64,000 nt of DNA from Pseudomonadota bacterium (GCA_029781795.1 JAKOWB010000408.1:1-64000), one strand, 5' to 3'. Counted from the stretch's first letter, positions 20,197 to 29,265 are shown. Notes: a model not told the origin generated them from the letters alone. Program-made: numbers and translations.

Positions 20197-20730
20197 CTAC
20201 GCCAGGGTCGGGTCGAAGCTGAGCAGCGTGCCGTTCTCGACGCTGCGGCCGGTCAGGCCGCGGATGAAGCCCCAATGGGTCACCACCAGCACCTCGCGCC
20301 AGTCCGCGCTCTCGGCCATGGCCAGGCGGAAGCGGGCGCAGCGCTGGTTCAGCGAGGCTTCGCTCTCGTCCGGGTGCGGCCACCAGACGTCGGGCAGGTC
20401 GCCGAAGGCGGCCTGCGGGAAGCGCACCTCGAGTTCGCTGCGCGGGGATCCGATGTCGCAGGCGAAGAAGGCGCGCTCGCGCACCAGCGGCTCCACCCGG
20501 ATCGGCAGGTCGAGGTGCGCGGCCAGGATCTCCGCCGTCTCCAGCGTGCGCCAGTAGGGACTGACCAGGATGCGCTTCAGGCCGCGCGCCTCGCGCGCCA
20601 TGGCCTGCGCGGTCTGGGCGATCTGCTGCCGGCCCTCGACCGTCAGGGCAGGATCGATGATCCCGGGGTCCTGGCGGGTGACCGAGAAGTGCTTGTTGAA
20701 GTGGGACTGGCCGTGGCGGATCAGCAGCAT
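20197..20730 (-). CDS. Histidine phosphatase family protein (phosphoglycerate mutase-like)
   Basis: A 177-residue member of the branch-1 histidine phosphatases. The phospho-accepting histidine is in LLIRHGQSHFN at the N-terminus, the conserved arginine in SPYWRTLETAE and the second histidine in VVTHWGFIRGL. The substrate is unknown; members act on sugar phosphates, nucleotides or phosphoproteins. The ATG at 20730 places the RHG motif at the usual distance from the N-terminus. It converges with the UbiH-like gene, 6 bp apart. Confidence 0.87.
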   Translation of the reverse strand: MLLIRHGQSHFNKHFSVTRQDPGIIDPALTVEGRQQIAQTAQAMAREARGLKRILVSPYWRTLETAEILAAHLDLPIRVEPLVRERAFFACDIGSPRSELEVRFPQAAFGDLPDVWWPHPDESEASLNQRCARFRLAMAESADWREVLVVTHWGFIRGLTGRSVENGTLLSFDPTLA

Positions 20731-20923
20731 GATGAAGGGAAAGAGTCTCCGGCATGAAGGCGGCAATGCTTGCCCTTTGCGGCTGCCTCGCCTATCTACA
20801 AGGCGTGATATCTAGAGCCTCCGACCTGTCGACGGAAGGCGGGCGGTGCCCTGGCGGCATCAAAAGCTCGGTTCCCGTATACCGGGCGTTGCAAGCGCGT
20901 GGTGCGCTGCAGCCCGGCCTGAG

Positions 20924-20953
20924 GGTTCGGTGCGGCCGGACGGTTCGGTGCGG
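20924..20953. repeat. Short direct repeat upstream of timA
   Basis: The 12-mer GGTTCGGTGCGG occurs twice with an 18-bp period (20924-20935 and 20942-20953), about 40 bp before the timA start. It could be an operator or chance slippage. Nothing else is recognised in the 20731-20992 gap. Confidence 0.4.
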
Positions 20954-20992
20954 GGCCCCTTGGCCCGCGAGCAAGAGGATGGGCCTGGCCGG

Positions 20993-21712
20993 ATGAGCGG
21001 CGGCGGTTTCCAGCTTCTCGACATCATCCTGCTGGCGGTCGTCGCCGGCTTCCTGGTGCTGCGCCTGCGCTCGGTGCTGGGCAAGCGCACCGGCCATCAG
21101 GAGCGGACCGATCCGCTCGCCGCCTATCGCGCCCGTCAGCAGCAGCAGGGCGAGCCGCCGGTGGAGGGCGAGGACAACGTCACCCGCTTCCCCGGGGCCG
21201 AGGAAGCCGACGCCACGCAGAGCCTGGGCAAGGCCGACCTGCCGAAGGACGTGACGCCGCTGGCCAAGGGCCTGATGGCGATCCGCGAGGTCGATCGTTC
21301 CTTCAACCCGCGCGAGTTCGTCGGCGGCGCGCGCGCCGCCTTCGAGATGATCCTGCAGGGCTACGCCAAGGGCGACCTGAAGGCGCTGCGCCCGCTGCTG
21401 GCGAACGAAGTCTTCGAGGAGTTCGCCGGCGCCATCAAGGAGCGCGAGCAGGACGGCGAGACGCTGGAGACGACACTGGTCGGCATCGGCCAGGCCGACA
21501 TCGTCGAGGCCGAGCTGCAGGGCAAGACCGCCTTCGTCACGGTGAAGTTCGTCAGCGAGCAGATCAACGTGACGCGGGACGCCAGCGGCAAGGCGGTCGA
21601 CGGCGCCGATACCCGGGTCGAGACCATCACCGACCTCTGGACCTTCGCGCGCAACACGCGCAGCCGCGACCCCAACTGGACCCTGGTCGCCACCGACACC
21701 CCGGAGGAGTGA
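20993..21712 (+). CDS. Tim44-domain protein (TimA-like), membrane anchored
   Basis: A 239-residue protein with one N-terminal membrane helix (LLDIILLAVVAGFLVLRLRS), a charged Gln-rich linker and a C-terminal Tim44/MBA1-type domain (about residues 95-235; FNPREFVGGARAAFEMILQGYAKGD and the closing DLWTFARNTRSRDPNWTLVAT). In Caulobacter the related TimA is an inner-membrane protein related to the mitochondrial import subunit. In alphaproteobacteria it is usually followed by mltA, as here. Start ATG at 20993. Confidence 0.88.
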   Translation: MSGGGFQLLDIILLAVVAGFLVLRLRSVLGKRTGHQERTDPLAAYRARQQQQGEPPVEGEDNVTRFPGAEEADATQSLGKADLPKDVTPLAKGLMAIREVDRSFNPREFVGGARAAFEMILQGYAKGDLKALRPLLANEVFEEFAGAIKEREQDGETLETTLVGIGQADIVEAELQGKTAFVTVKFVSEQINVTRDASGKAVDGADTRVETITDLWTFARNTRSRDPNWTLVATDTPEE

Positions 21713-21792
21713 CCGCCGCGGCGTTGCGGCGCGCACCCCTCCGGCGGCAGGCTGGGGGGATGCTTGATGCTTTGCGACTGGCGGCAAGCGAC

Positions 21793-21841
21793 CCTCTCCC
21801 GGCGGGAGAGGGTGGCGAGCGCAGCGAACCGGGTGAGGGGA
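21793..21841. repeat. Palindromic repeat element, left copy
   Basis: Begins with the hairpin CCCTCTCCC..GGGAGAGGG and ends CGGGTGAGGGG. It is inverted relative to the copy at 21884-21930. This CCCTCTCCC/GGGTGAGGGG pattern resembles short intergenic repeats found in many GC-rich bacteria. Confidence 0.75.
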
Positions 21842-21883
21842 AGCGCCAGGCCCGGGCGCGCCCAGGCCAGACCGCGCCGCTGC

Positions 21884-21930
21884 CCCTCACCCGCGCGCTG
21901 ACGCGCGCACCCTCTCCCCTCGTGAGAGGG
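21884..21930. repeat. Palindromic repeat element, right (inverted) copy
   Basis: Starts CCCCTCACCC and ends with the hairpin CCCTCTCCCCTCGTGAGAGGG. It is the reverse complement, with changes, of the copy at 21793-21841; the pair flanks about 42 bp. The GTG proposed as the mltA start lies inside its terminal hairpin. Confidence 0.75.
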
Positions 21931-23253
21931 TTGAGTGTTCTGCGCCTCCTCTCCGCCGCCACCCTCGTCCTCGCCCTCGCCGCCTGTGGCGACGAGGAGC
22001 AGAAGGCCGAGGCGCCGGTCCCGGCGCCCGCGCCGCCCCCCGCCGCCTTGCCCGCACCGGCGCCCGCCCCAGCTCCCGCACCCGCGACCACCCCCGACTG
22101 CCGCTGCGAGCAGCCGCAGCCGAAACAGGCCCTGACCCTGACGCCGGCGCGCTTCGCCGACCTGCCGGGCTGGGGCAGCGATGACCTCACCGAGGCGCTG
22201 CCCGCCTTGCTCGCCTCCTGCCAGGCGCTGCTGGCGCAGCCGGACGACAAGCCGGTCGGGCCGGCCGGCATCGCCGGCACCGTGGCCGACTGGCGCCCGG
22301 CCTGCAGCGCGCTGCTGACCCTGCCGGTGGACGAGGCGGTGCTGGCCCCGGCCCTGGAATCCTGGTTCCGCCCCTTCCTGGCCAGCGACGCGGCGAAGAG
22401 CGGCGAGGCCGCCAGCCAGGGCACCATCACCGGCTACTACGAGCCGCTGGTCACCGGCTCCCTGACGCGCGGGGGCAGCTACGTCTGGCCGCTCTACAAG
22501 CCGCCGGGCGACCTCGTGACCGTGCGGCTCGGCCGCTTCCGCGCCGACCTGGAGGGCCAGACGCTGTTCGGCCTGGTGCAGGGCGGCGAGCTGCTGCCCT
22601 ATCACGACCGCGCGGCGATCGACGAGGCGCACGTGCTGAGCGGCCAGGGGCTGGAGCTCGCCTTCCTGGACGACTATGTGCAGCTCTTCTTCCTGCAGGT
22701 GCAGGGCTCGGGGCAGATCCTGCTGCCCGACGGGCGGCGCTTGCGCGCCGCCTATGCCGCCAACAACGGCCAGCCCTTCACCGCCGCCGGCCGCGTGCTG
22801 AAGGAGGCCGGCAAGCTCGGCCCCGGCCAGTCCAGCGCGCAGGGCGTCATGGCCTGGCTGCGCGCCCACCCCGACGAGGCCTGGGCGGTGATGAAGCAGA
22901 ACCGGCGCTACGTCTTCTTCCGGCTGGAGGCGGCAACAGGCGGGCCGAAGGGCGCCCAGGGCGTCGCCCTGACCGCCGGCCGCAGCCTGGCGGTGGACAC
23001 CCGCTTCCTGCCGCTGGGCGCGCCGCTCTGGCTCGACACCACCTGGCCGGCCGGCACGCCGCAGGCCGAGCAGCCGCTGCGCCGCCTGATGGTGGCGCAG
23101 GACACCGGCGGCGCCATCCAGGGCCCGGTGCGCGGCGACTTCTTCTGGGGCGCCGGCGAGGAGGCCCTGGCCCTGGCCGGCGGCATGCAGCAGCCGGGCC
23201 GCTACTGGCTGCTGCTGCCGGCCAGCGTCGCCGAGCGTTTGCCCAGGCAGTAG
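21922..23253 (+). CDS. mltA: Membrane-bound lytic murein transglycosylase A
   Basis: Outer-membrane lipoprotein that cleaves peptidoglycan with formation of 1,6-anhydro-muropeptides. With the GTG at 21922 the 443-residue product opens with a lipoprotein signal (SVLRLLSAATLVLALAAC; lipobox LAAC), then a long Pro/Ala tether, the MltA barrel with GYYEP and YVQLFFLQVQGSG, and the 3D domain with the catalytic Asp in AQDTGGAIQGPVRGDFFWG. Start choice is uncertain: the frame is open through the two inverted repeats as far as 21709, no good ribosome binding site precedes 21922, and TTG 21931 is also possible. An upstream ATG at 21760 with GGGGG before it may be the pre-insertion start. It follows timA as in related genomes. 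Confidence 0.92.
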   Translation: MRGLSVLRLLSAATLVLALAACGDEEQKAEAPVPAPAPPPAALPAPAPAPAPAPATTPDCRCEQPQPKQALTLTPARFADLPGWGSDDLTEALPALLASCQALLAQPDDKPVGPAGIAGTVADWRPACSALLTLPVDEAVLAPALESWFRPFLASDAAKSGEAASQGTITGYYEPLVTGSLTRGGSYVWPLYKPPGDLVTVRLGRFRADLEGQTLFGLVQGGELLPYHDRAAIDEAHVLSGQGLELAFLDDYVQLFFLQVQGSGQILLPDGRRLRAAYAANNGQPFTAAGRVLKEAGKLGPGQSSAQGVMAWLRAHPDEAWAVMKQNRRYVFFRLEAATGGPKGAQGVALTAGRSLAVDTRFLPLGAPLWLDTTWPAGTPQAEQPLRRLMVAQDTGGAIQGPVRGDFFWGAGEEALALAGGMQQPGRYWLLLPASVAERLPRQ

Positions 23254-23282
23254 ACTGCTCCGGTACCTAAGGAGGCACGCCC

Positions 23283-23843
23283 ATGCACCTCGAAGGCTCC
23301 TGCCACTGCGGCAAGGTCGCGTTCTCGCTGGAGGCCTACGCGCCCCTGCCCTTCATGCGCTGCCACTGCTCGATCTGCCGCAAGACCCAGGGCGGCGGCG
23401 GCTTCGCCATCAACCTCGGCGGCTGGAAGAAGACGCTGAAGGTGAAGGGCGAGAAGCACGTCCAGGTCTATCGCGCGCGCGGCGCGGAGCGTGGCGAGGC
23501 GAAGAAGCGCTCCAGCCTGCGCCGGCACTTCTGCGGCAGGTGCGGCAGTGCGCTCTGGTGCTACGACCCGACCTGGCCGGATCTGGTGCACCCCTTCGCC
23601 AGCGCCATCGACACGCCGCTGCCGGCCGCCCCGGCGCACGACGACATCATGCTGGCCTACAAGGCGTCCTGGGAGGTGCTGCCGCCCAAGGGCAAGGGCG
23701 ACCGCCGCTTCGAGGAGTATCCCGACCTCTCGCTCGCCGACTGGCACGAGACGCAGGGCTGGGTGGGCGGCCAGCCGCCGAAGCGCGGCAAGGCGAAGGC
23801 GGAGGCCAAGAAGGCCGGGCGCAAGGCCAAGTCCCGGACATGA
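23283..23843 (+). CDS. GFA family zinc protein (glutathione-dependent formaldehyde-activating enzyme/CENP-V domain)
   Basis: A 186-residue protein with the two-zinc GFA fold. Cysteine ligands are visible: C7 and C9 (SCHCG), C27, C29 and C32 (CHCSIC), C84 and C87 (FCGRCG). The family was named for glutathione-formaldehyde adduct formation, but that enzymatic role is disputed and the true function of this copy is unknown. The last ~25 residues are a Lys/Ala-rich basic tail unusual for the family. GGAGG lies 6-10 nt before the ATG. Its stop overlaps the start of the XRE gene as ATGA, so the two are translationally coupled. Confidence 0.85.
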   Translation: MHLEGSCHCGKVAFSLEAYAPLPFMRCHCSICRKTQGGGGFAINLGGWKKTLKVKGEKHVQVYRARGAERGEAKKRSSLRRHFCGRCGSALWCYDPTWPDLVHPFASAIDTPLPAAPAHDDIMLAYKASWEVLPPKGKGDRRFEEYPDLSLADWHETQGWVGGQPPKRGKAKAEAKKAGRKAKSRT

Positions 23844-24199
23844 CGCCCTTCGGCGAGCGGCTGCGGGCGCTGCGCCAGGCGCGCGGCCAGACGGCGAAGC
23901 AGCTCGCCGCCGCGCTGGGCGTGACGCCGGCCTATCTCTCGGCGCTGGAGCATGGGCACCGCGGCCGCCCCTCGCGCCGCTTCGTCGAGCTGGTCTGCCA
24001 GCACTTCGGCATCATCTGGGACGAGGCCGAGGCGCTGCAGGCCATCGCCCGCGCCTCGCACCCGCGCGTGGTGGTCGACACCGCCGGCCTCTCGCCGACC
24101 CACACGGCCCTCGCCAACCGCCTGGCCGAGCGGATCGGCGCCTTGAGCGAGGATGAGGCCGCCGCGCTGCTGGAGCGTCTCGCGGGCCCGCGGTCCTGA
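23840..24199 (+). CDS. XRE-family helix-turn-helix transcriptional regulator
   Basis: A 119-residue DNA-binding protein. The helix-turn-helix spans about residues 8-45 (AKQLAAALGVTPAYLSALEHG), followed by an alpha-helical C-terminal part (SPTHTALANRLAERIGALSEDEAAALLERL) that probably dimerises. Its ATG overlaps the GFA stop codon (ATGA at 23840-23843). Closely similar regulators lie just after mltA/Smr genes in other alphaproteobacteria, so it may belong to the ancestral mltA neighbourhood. Target unknown. Confidence 0.85.
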   Translation: MTPFGERLRALRQARGQTAKQLAAALGVTPAYLSALEHGHRGRPSRRFVELVCQHFGIIWDEAEALQAIARASHPRVVVDTAGLSPTHTALANRLAERIGALSEDEAAALLERLAGPRS

Positions 24200-24312
24200 G
24201 GGCGCCGGCCGGCGGCGGACTATCGGGGTACTGGTCTTGACGCTTGTCCCGCCGCTGCCGAGGCTGGCGATGAAGAGCCGCGTCGGCGCGCGGCGGATTG
24301 GCGGGGACCATC

Positions 24313-24444
24313 ATGCACTCAGGTCGGACGGCACTGGCCCTGGTGGCGCTGCTGCTCGCGCACGTCGGGCTGTCGCTGGCCACGGCAGGCGACAGCCGGG
24401 CCAGCCCCAACGAGTTTCCCTGGCAGGTGTCGCGCTGCCCCTGA
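24313..24444 (+). CDS. Small predicted secreted peptide, possibly a truncated serine protease remnant
   Basis: A 43-codon frame with GGGG 7-8 nt before its ATG. It encodes a plausible signal peptide (RTALALVALLLAHVGLSLATA) followed by only about 20 residues. The tail SPNEFPWQVSR resembles the start of chymotrypsin-fold proteases, where a P-x-EFPWQVSL-like segment follows the activation cleavage. It may therefore be the stump of a degraded protease gene, or an unrelated short peptide. Nothing else is seen in the 24200-24467 gap. Confidence 0.35.
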   Translation: MHSGRTALALVALLLAHVGLSLATAGDSRASPNEFPWQVSRCP

Positions 24445-24467
24445 GGCGCCGGCGCGCCTGAGTCCCC

Positions 24468-25265
24468 TCAGGGCCCCTTGGCCGGCGCGCTGCGCAGCGA
24501 GAGGATGGGCCAGCCCCAGCAGTGCGCCTGCCGCCCGTCCAGCGCCGGCAGCTTGTGCAGGCGCCGGCGCACCTGGTCCAGGCTGAAGCGCCGCAGCAGC
24601 GCGGCGAGATAACCCGGCTGATGCGCCGCGCCGGTCAGCAGCAGCTTGTTGCCGTAGTGGCCGAAGGGCGCCAGCGCCGGCGCCGGCGCATCCAGCATGT
24701 AGCGGGCCAGGCCCTCCTGCACGCCGGGGAAGTGCGGATTGAAGCAGTCGTCGAGGAAGACCACGCCGCCCGGCGCCAGCAGCGCCGCCGCGGTCCGCAG
24801 GTCGTTGAGCGTGCTGGCCGGCGCGTGGTCGCCGTCGATGGAGAAGAGGCGCGCCGCGCCGTAGATGCCCCTGAGGCTGGCGCGCTTTTCGTCGTCGAAG
24901 CGGGTGGAATCGGCCGTCAGCACCGTCAGCGCGCCGCGCTCGGTGCCGTGCGCCGTCACATTGACCAGCAGGCCGCCCGAACCCAGCGCCAGGGGCCCGT
25001 CGCTGCGCCCCGGCAGGCCGAAGAGGTCGATGGCGACCAGCGCCTCGCCCGGCCGGCGAAGCTGGTCCAGCGCCAGCAGGAAGCGCCCCTCGTAGACGCC
25101 AATCTCATAGACCGCGCCGGCGACGCCGAGGCGCTCCTGTTCCGCGGCGATGGTCGGCAGCGCCTCGAAGACCTGGTCGTCCAGCCAGCCGGGGATGCCG
25201 GTACAGGCGACGCGATAGCGTGCCAGCCGTTCCGCCCAGGCTCCCTCCTTTGCCGCTTCGCCCAC
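24468..25265 (-). CDS. Class I SAM-dependent methyltransferase-like protein
   Basis: A 265-residue Rossmann-fold protein of the Methyltransf_24/CmcI type. Motif I is YEIGVYEGRFLLAL, the acidic SAM-contacting strand VAIDLFG, then LFSIDGDHA and GGVVFLDDCF. Such proteins often modify O-linked sugars or secondary metabolites, and many sit beside glycan genes; no glycan gene adjoins this one. Start is the ATG at 25265. It is on the same strand as the SRPBCC gene, 64 bp downstream of it. Substrate unknown. Confidence 0.75.
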   Translation of the reverse strand: MGEAAKEGAWAERLARYRVACTGIPGWLDDQVFEALPTIAAEQERLGVAGAVYEIGVYEGRFLLALDQLRRPGEALVAIDLFGLPGRSDGPLALGSGGLLVNVTAHGTERGALTVLTADSTRFDDEKRASLRGIYGAARLFSIDGDHAPASTLNDLRTAAALLAPGGVVFLDDCFNPHFPGVQEGLARYMLDAPAPALAPFGHYGNKLLLTGAAHQPGYLAALLRRFSLDQVRRRLHKLPALDGRQAHCWGWPILSLRSAPAKGP

Positions 25266-25329
25266 GCTGGCCTCCCTGACCGACCGGCAGTGTCGCCAGC
25301 GATCGGGCCAGGGGCAATGGCCGCTCGAC

Positions 25330-25737
25330 CTAGCCGCCCTCGGCCGCCTGCCTGGCCCGCTGCGCCGCGCCGCGCACCGCTTCGCCCAGGTCCGGCGCCG
25401 GGCCGCCGTCCTTGCGCCGCCAGTCGAGGCTGACGGTCAGGCGGCAGGCGAGGCCGGGTCGCAGTGGCGGTTCGATGGCAAGCCGGCTCTGCCCGGCGAG
25501 TTCGCCGTCATCCTCCAGCACGGCATCGACCTCGTGGCGCGCCGGGAAGCCGGTGACGCGTTCGGTCGCCGTCACGCCGTCCAGCGTGATCTGCCGCAGC
25601 AGCGAGCCGGCGCGCCGCTCCAGCGGCCGCGCCGTGGCGCCGGGCCAGAGGCTGCCGGGATCCTCGATCGAGGCCTGCAGCACGCGCCACACCGCCTCGA
25701 CGGAGGCCTTGATCTCAACGGTTTCGCTGGCCGCCAT
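25330..25737 (-). CDS. SRPBCC superfamily (START-like) protein
   Basis: A 135-residue single-domain protein. The opening ETVEIKASVEAVWRVLQASIEDP is the classic first strand and helix of polyketide cyclase/START-like ligand-binding folds, followed by strands (RQITLDGVTATERVTGF) and a C-terminal helix. It resembles AtaL-like members. Ligand and function are unknown. It lies 23 bp downstream of hslU on the same strand, so it may be read through from the hslVU transcript. Confidence 0.7.
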   Translation of the reverse strand: MAASETVEIKASVEAVWRVLQASIEDPGSLWPGATARPLERRAGSLLRQITLDGVTATERVTGFPARHEVDAVLEDDGELAGQSRLAIEPPLRPGLACRLTVSLDWRRKDGGPAPDLGEAVRGAAQRARQAAEGG

Positions 25738-25760
25738 GCGTCTCCTCCGGGACCACCCGG

Positions 25761-27119
25761 TCAGAGAATGAACTTCGACAGGTCCGAGTTCCGCGCCAGG
25801 GTGCCGACGCGGCTTTCGACATAGGCGCGGTCGATGACGACGCGCTCGCCCGGCTTGTCGCTGGCGGTGAAGGAGATCTCCTCCAGCAGCTTCTCGATGA
25901 CGGTGTGCAGGCGGCGCGCGCCGATGTTCTCGACCGAGCCGTTGATCTCGGCCGCGAGGTCGGCCAGCGCGTCGATGCCGTCGTCCTGGAAGTCCAGCTC
26001 GACCTGCTCGGTGCCGAGCAGCGCCTTGTACTGGCGGATCAGGCTGGTCTCGGGCTCGGTCAGGATGCGCTTGAAGTCGTCGCGCGTCAGGCCCTGCAGC
26101 TCGACGCGGATCGGCAGGCGGCCCTGCAGCTCGGGCAGCAGGTCGGCCGGCTTGGCCAGGTGGAAGGCGCCGGAGGCGATGAAGAGCACGTAGTCGGTGC
26201 GCACCGTGCCGTACTTGGTCGAGACCTGCGTGCCCTCCAGCAGCGGCAGCAGGTCGCGCTGCACGCCCTCGCGCGACACGTCGCCGCCGACACGCTCGCT
26301 GCGCGCCGAGATCTTGTCGATCTCGTCCAGGAAGACGATGCCGTTCTGCTCCACCGACTGGATCGCCTCGGCGCGTACCGCCTCCTCGTCCAGCAGCTTG
26401 TCGCTCTCTTCCGCCACCAGCAGCTCGTGCGATTCGCCGACCGAGACCTTGCGCTTCCTGGTGCGCTGGCCCATCGCCTTGCCGAAGAGGTCCTGCAGGT
26501 TGAGCATGCCCATCTGGGCGCCCGGCATGCCAGGAATGTCGAAGGTGGGCAGCTGCGCGCCGCGCGTGTCGGCGAGGTCGAGCTCGATCTCCTTGTCGTC
26601 CAGCTTGCCCTCGCGCAGCAGCTTGCGGAACTTCTGCCGCGTGTCGTCGCTGGCGTTGGCACCGACCAGCGCGGTGATGACGCGCTCCTCGGCGGCGAGG
26701 TCGGCCTTGGCGCGCACCTCCTTGCGCAGGCGCTCGCGCGTCATGGTCAGCGCCACCTCGACCAGGTCGCGCACGATCTGCTCCACGTCGCGGCCGACGT
26801 AGCCCACCTCGGTGAACTTGGTGGCCTCGACCTTCAGGAAGGGCGCCTGTGCCAGCTTGGCCAGGCGGCGCGCGATCTCGGTCTTGCCGCAGCCGGTGGG
26901 GCCGATCATCAGGATGTTCTTCGGCATCACCTCCTCGCGCAGCGCCTCGGGCAGCTGCTGGCGGCGCCAGCGGTTCCTGAGGGCGATGGCGACGGCGCGC
27001 TTGGCGTCCTGCTGGCCGACGATGTAGCGGTCGAGCTCGGAGACGATCTCGCGCGGGGAGAAGGCGGCGGCCGACGCGCCGTCGGGCGCGGTCGTCACGG
27101 GGGTGCGGGGATCAGGCAT
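25761..27119 (-). CDS. hslU: ATP-dependent protease ATPase subunit HslU
   Basis: AAA+ unfoldase that feeds substrates into the HslV peptidase. The 452-residue protein has Walker [10 protein letters not shown], the pore motif GYVGRD, Walker B VFLDEIDK, an intact I-domain between them and the C-terminal SKFIL tail that docks into HslV. The ATG at 27119 is used; an upstream in-frame TTG at 27131 lies within hslV. The start overlaps the hslV stop by 8 bp, indicating translational coupling. Confidence 0.97.
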   Translation of the reverse strand: MPDPRTPVTTAPDGASAAAFSPREIVSELDRYIVGQQDAKRAVAIALRNRWRRQQLPEALREEVMPKNILMIGPTGCGKTEIARRLAKLAQAPFLKVEATKFTEVGYVGRDVEQIVRDLVEVALTMTRERLRKEVRAKADLAAEERVITALVGANASDDTRQKFRKLLREGKLDDKEIELDLADTRGAQLPTFDIPGMPGAQMGMLNLQDLFGKAMGQRTRKRKVSVGESHELLVAEESDKLLDEEAVRAEAIQSVEQNGIVFLDEIDKISARSERVGGDVSREGVQRDLLPLLEGTQVSTKYGTVRTDYVLFIASGAFHLAKPADLLPELQGRLPIRVELQGLTRDDFKRILTEPETSLIRQYKALLGTEQVELDFQDDGIDALADLAAEINGSVENIGARRLHTVIEKLLEEISFTASDKPGERVVIDRAYVESRVGTLARNSDLSKFIL

Positions 27120-27663
27120 CGAGGCTTTCAATGACGATGTTGCGGTTGGTGTAGACGCAGATGTCGGCAGCGATCTCCAGCGCGCGGCGCGCCGTGGCCT
27201 CGGCGTCCAGCGGCTGGTCGGCCAGCGCGCGGGCGGCGGCCAGCGCGTACATGCCGCCCGAGCCGATGGCGATCAGGTTGTCCTCGGGCTCCAGCACGTC
27301 GCCGGTGCCGGTCAGCAGCAGCGAGACCTTGCGGTCGGCCACCGCCATCATGGCCTCCAGCCGGCGCAGGTAGCGGTCGGTGCGCCAGTCCTTGGCCAGC
27401 TCGACGCAGGCGCGGGTGAGCTGGCCGGGAAAGGTCTCCAGCTTGGCCTCCAGCCGCTCGAACAGGGTGAAGGCGTCGGCCGTGGCCCCGGCGAAGCCGG
27501 CGATCACCTCGCCCTTGGCCAGGCGCCGCACCTTGCGGGCATTGGACTTCAGCACGGTCTGGCCGAACGAGACCTGGCCGTCGCCGGCGATCACCACGCG
27601 GCCGCCCTTGCGGACGCAGAGGATGGTCGTGCCGTGCAAAAGGGGGGACTTGTCTTCGGGCAT
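27112..27663 (-). CDS. hslV: ATP-dependent protease subunit HslV
   Basis: Threonine peptidase of the bacterial proteasome-like HslUV complex; 183 residues. The catalytic threonine follows a propeptide of about eleven residues in [12 protein letters not shown] (T12), longer than the single-Met propeptide of E. coli but usual in alphaproteobacteria. The conserved lysine and [15 protein letters not shown] segment are present, as is [17 protein letters not shown]. It is the upstream gene of hslVU, divergent from nothing nearby; a serine protease gene lies 76 bp upstream on the same strand. Confidence 0.97.
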   Translation of the reverse strand: MPEDKSPLLHGTTILCVRKGGRVVIAGDGQVSFGQTVLKSNARKVRRLAKGEVIAGFAGATADAFTLFERLEAKLETFPGQLTRACVELAKDWRTDRYLRRLEAMMAVADRKVSLLLTGTGDVLEPEDNLIAIGSGGMYALAAARALADQPLDAEATARRALEIAADICVYTNRNIVIESLDA

Positions 27664-27739
27664 GGCGCCTTAGATGGCGTGAATCAGCCCACCGATCAAG
27701 CGACCCTCCGGAAACCGCCCCAGACCTAAGGTCCCGGGC

Positions 27740-29125
27740 CTACTGCGGATAGAGGTTCAGCGCGGCCAACGCCTGGTCGATCGGGATGAAGAAGTTGAGG
27801 CCGATGGAACCGCCGGCCGGCTGCACGCCGAAGACGGTGATACCGATGACGTTGCCCGAGCTGTCGAGCAGCGGCCCACCGGAGTTGCCGGGCTGCACGT
27901 CGATGTCGGCCTGGATGTAGAGCAGGCCGTCGGGTTCGCGCCGCAGCGCCGAGACGATGCCCTTGGTGATGGTGCCGGTGAAGGCCGTGTCCAGCGGCGC
28001 GCCGCTGGCATAGACCTCCTCGCTCACCTGCGGCAGGGCCAGGTCGAGCGGCAACGCCGGGGCATCGGCGAGCGGCACCTGCACCAAGGCGACGTCGCGC
28101 TGGGCGTCGCGGCGCAGCACCTGGCCGGTCAGCACGCGGCCGTCGGGCAGCTCGACGCGGATCTGCGCCTGGCCCTGCACCACATGCGCGTTGGTCAGGA
28201 TCAGGCCGTCGGCACTGATGAGGAAGCCGGAGCCGTGGCCACCGGCGCGCAGCAGGACCGTCGCCTGCGTCACCTGCTTGGCGTGCGACTGAAAGCTGCC
28301 GGTGAAGAGCGGCCGCTTGGCAAGGGTGATCGGCCCGGCGACTGTCTGCGACGTGGTCTGCGGACCAGGCGCCTGCTTCACCAGGACGGCGCGAAACTGC
28401 GGATCGCCGCCCAGCCGGGCGGCCGCCTCCGCCACGGCGTCGTTGATGCCCTGGATGCCGGCTTCCGCCGGCGTGCCGCCGCTGACCTTCGCCGAGCCCC
28501 GGGTGCTGCCTCGGAAGACCACACGCTGCTCGAGCAGCGAGAAGAGCTCCCAGTCGACGGTCAGGCTGCCCTCCAGCTCGGTCACGTGCCAGAAGGCGCA
28601 GTAGCCGAAGTCGACGTCGGTGGCGCGCCCACGCAGCAGGAAGAGGGCCTGACTGCCGGTCTCGAACAGCGAGCTGCTCACCGGCACCGGGATGCCACTC
28701 GCCGCCAGGCCCTGGCGCGCCGACTGCGCCAGGTCTTCGTAGGCCTGCTCGCCTGCCTGCTCGGGCTGCACGTCGTGGCCGAAGCCGCACATCGCGCCGG
28801 TCTTGCGCACCAGGGGCTGCCCGGGGGCCAGGGCCAGCACCAGCTTGTCGAGGTTCACCTCCTCCAGCCCGGTGACCTTGACCGTGGTGACCGGCGGGGT
28901 GGTGCCCGGCGCGGCCGCAGCGGCGGTACCGGTCGGGGCGGGCGAGGCAGGCGATGACGGAGACTTGCCGGCAACCTGGTTCCCGCCCTGGCCATCGCCC
29001 GGCGACTGAATGGCCACGGGACGCGTGCTCACTTGCGCATCGCCATTGCCCGTCACGCACCCGGCAAGGGCCGGCAGCAGGCTCGCGGCAAGGGCCGCGG
29101 CCAGAATCGAGAACGCCCCATGCAT
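27740..29125 (-). CDS. Lipoprotein trypsin-like serine protease with an unrecognised N-terminal domain
   Basis: A 461-residue envelope protease. It begins with a lipoprotein signal (lipobox LAGC at about 22-25) and a Pro/Ala/Ser linker. About 190 residues (roughly 85-275) form a domain I do not recognise, with two conserved-looking cysteines (MCGFGHD and YCAFWH). The C-terminal domain is a DegP-like S1C protease with the triad in [15 protein letters not shown] and QPGNSGGPL, but with no PDZ domain. GGGGGTG precedes the ATG at 29125 by about 6 nt. It is divergent from hisB and upstream of hslVU, so it may take part in envelope quality control; this is inference. Confidence 0.85.
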   Translation of the reverse strand: MHGAFSILAAALAASLLPALAGCVTGNGDAQVSTRPVAIQSPGDGQGGNQVAGKSPSSPASPAPTGTAAAAAPGTTPPVTTVKVTGLEEVNLDKLVLALAPGQPLVRKTGAMCGFGHDVQPEQAGEQAYEDLAQSARQGLAASGIPVPVSSSLFETGSQALFLLRGRATDVDFGYCAFWHVTELEGSLTVDWELFSLLEQRVVFRGSTRGSAKVSGGTPAEAGIQGINDAVAEAAARLGGDPQFRAVLVKQAPGPQTTSQTVAGPITLAKRPLFTGSFQSHAKQVTQATVLLRAGGHGSGFLISADGLILTNAHVVQGQAQIRVELPDGRVLTGQVLRRDAQRDVALVQVPLADAPALPLDLALPQVSEEVYASGAPLDTAFTGTITKGIVSALRREPDGLLYIQADIDVQPGNSGGPLLDSSGNVIGITVFGVQPAGGSIGLNFFIPIDQALAALNLYPQ

Positions 29126-29265
29126 CGCCGACACCCCCTGTTTGTTCTGCATCTATTGGGAGCATCTGCTGCAAACTTTTGCAATCCCAATCTGCAGCCG
29201 CTTCGTCGCGCTTGCGATTGCCGGCCGAACGTGGCTTACCTCCCCCGCCGCAGGAGGAGCCGCCG

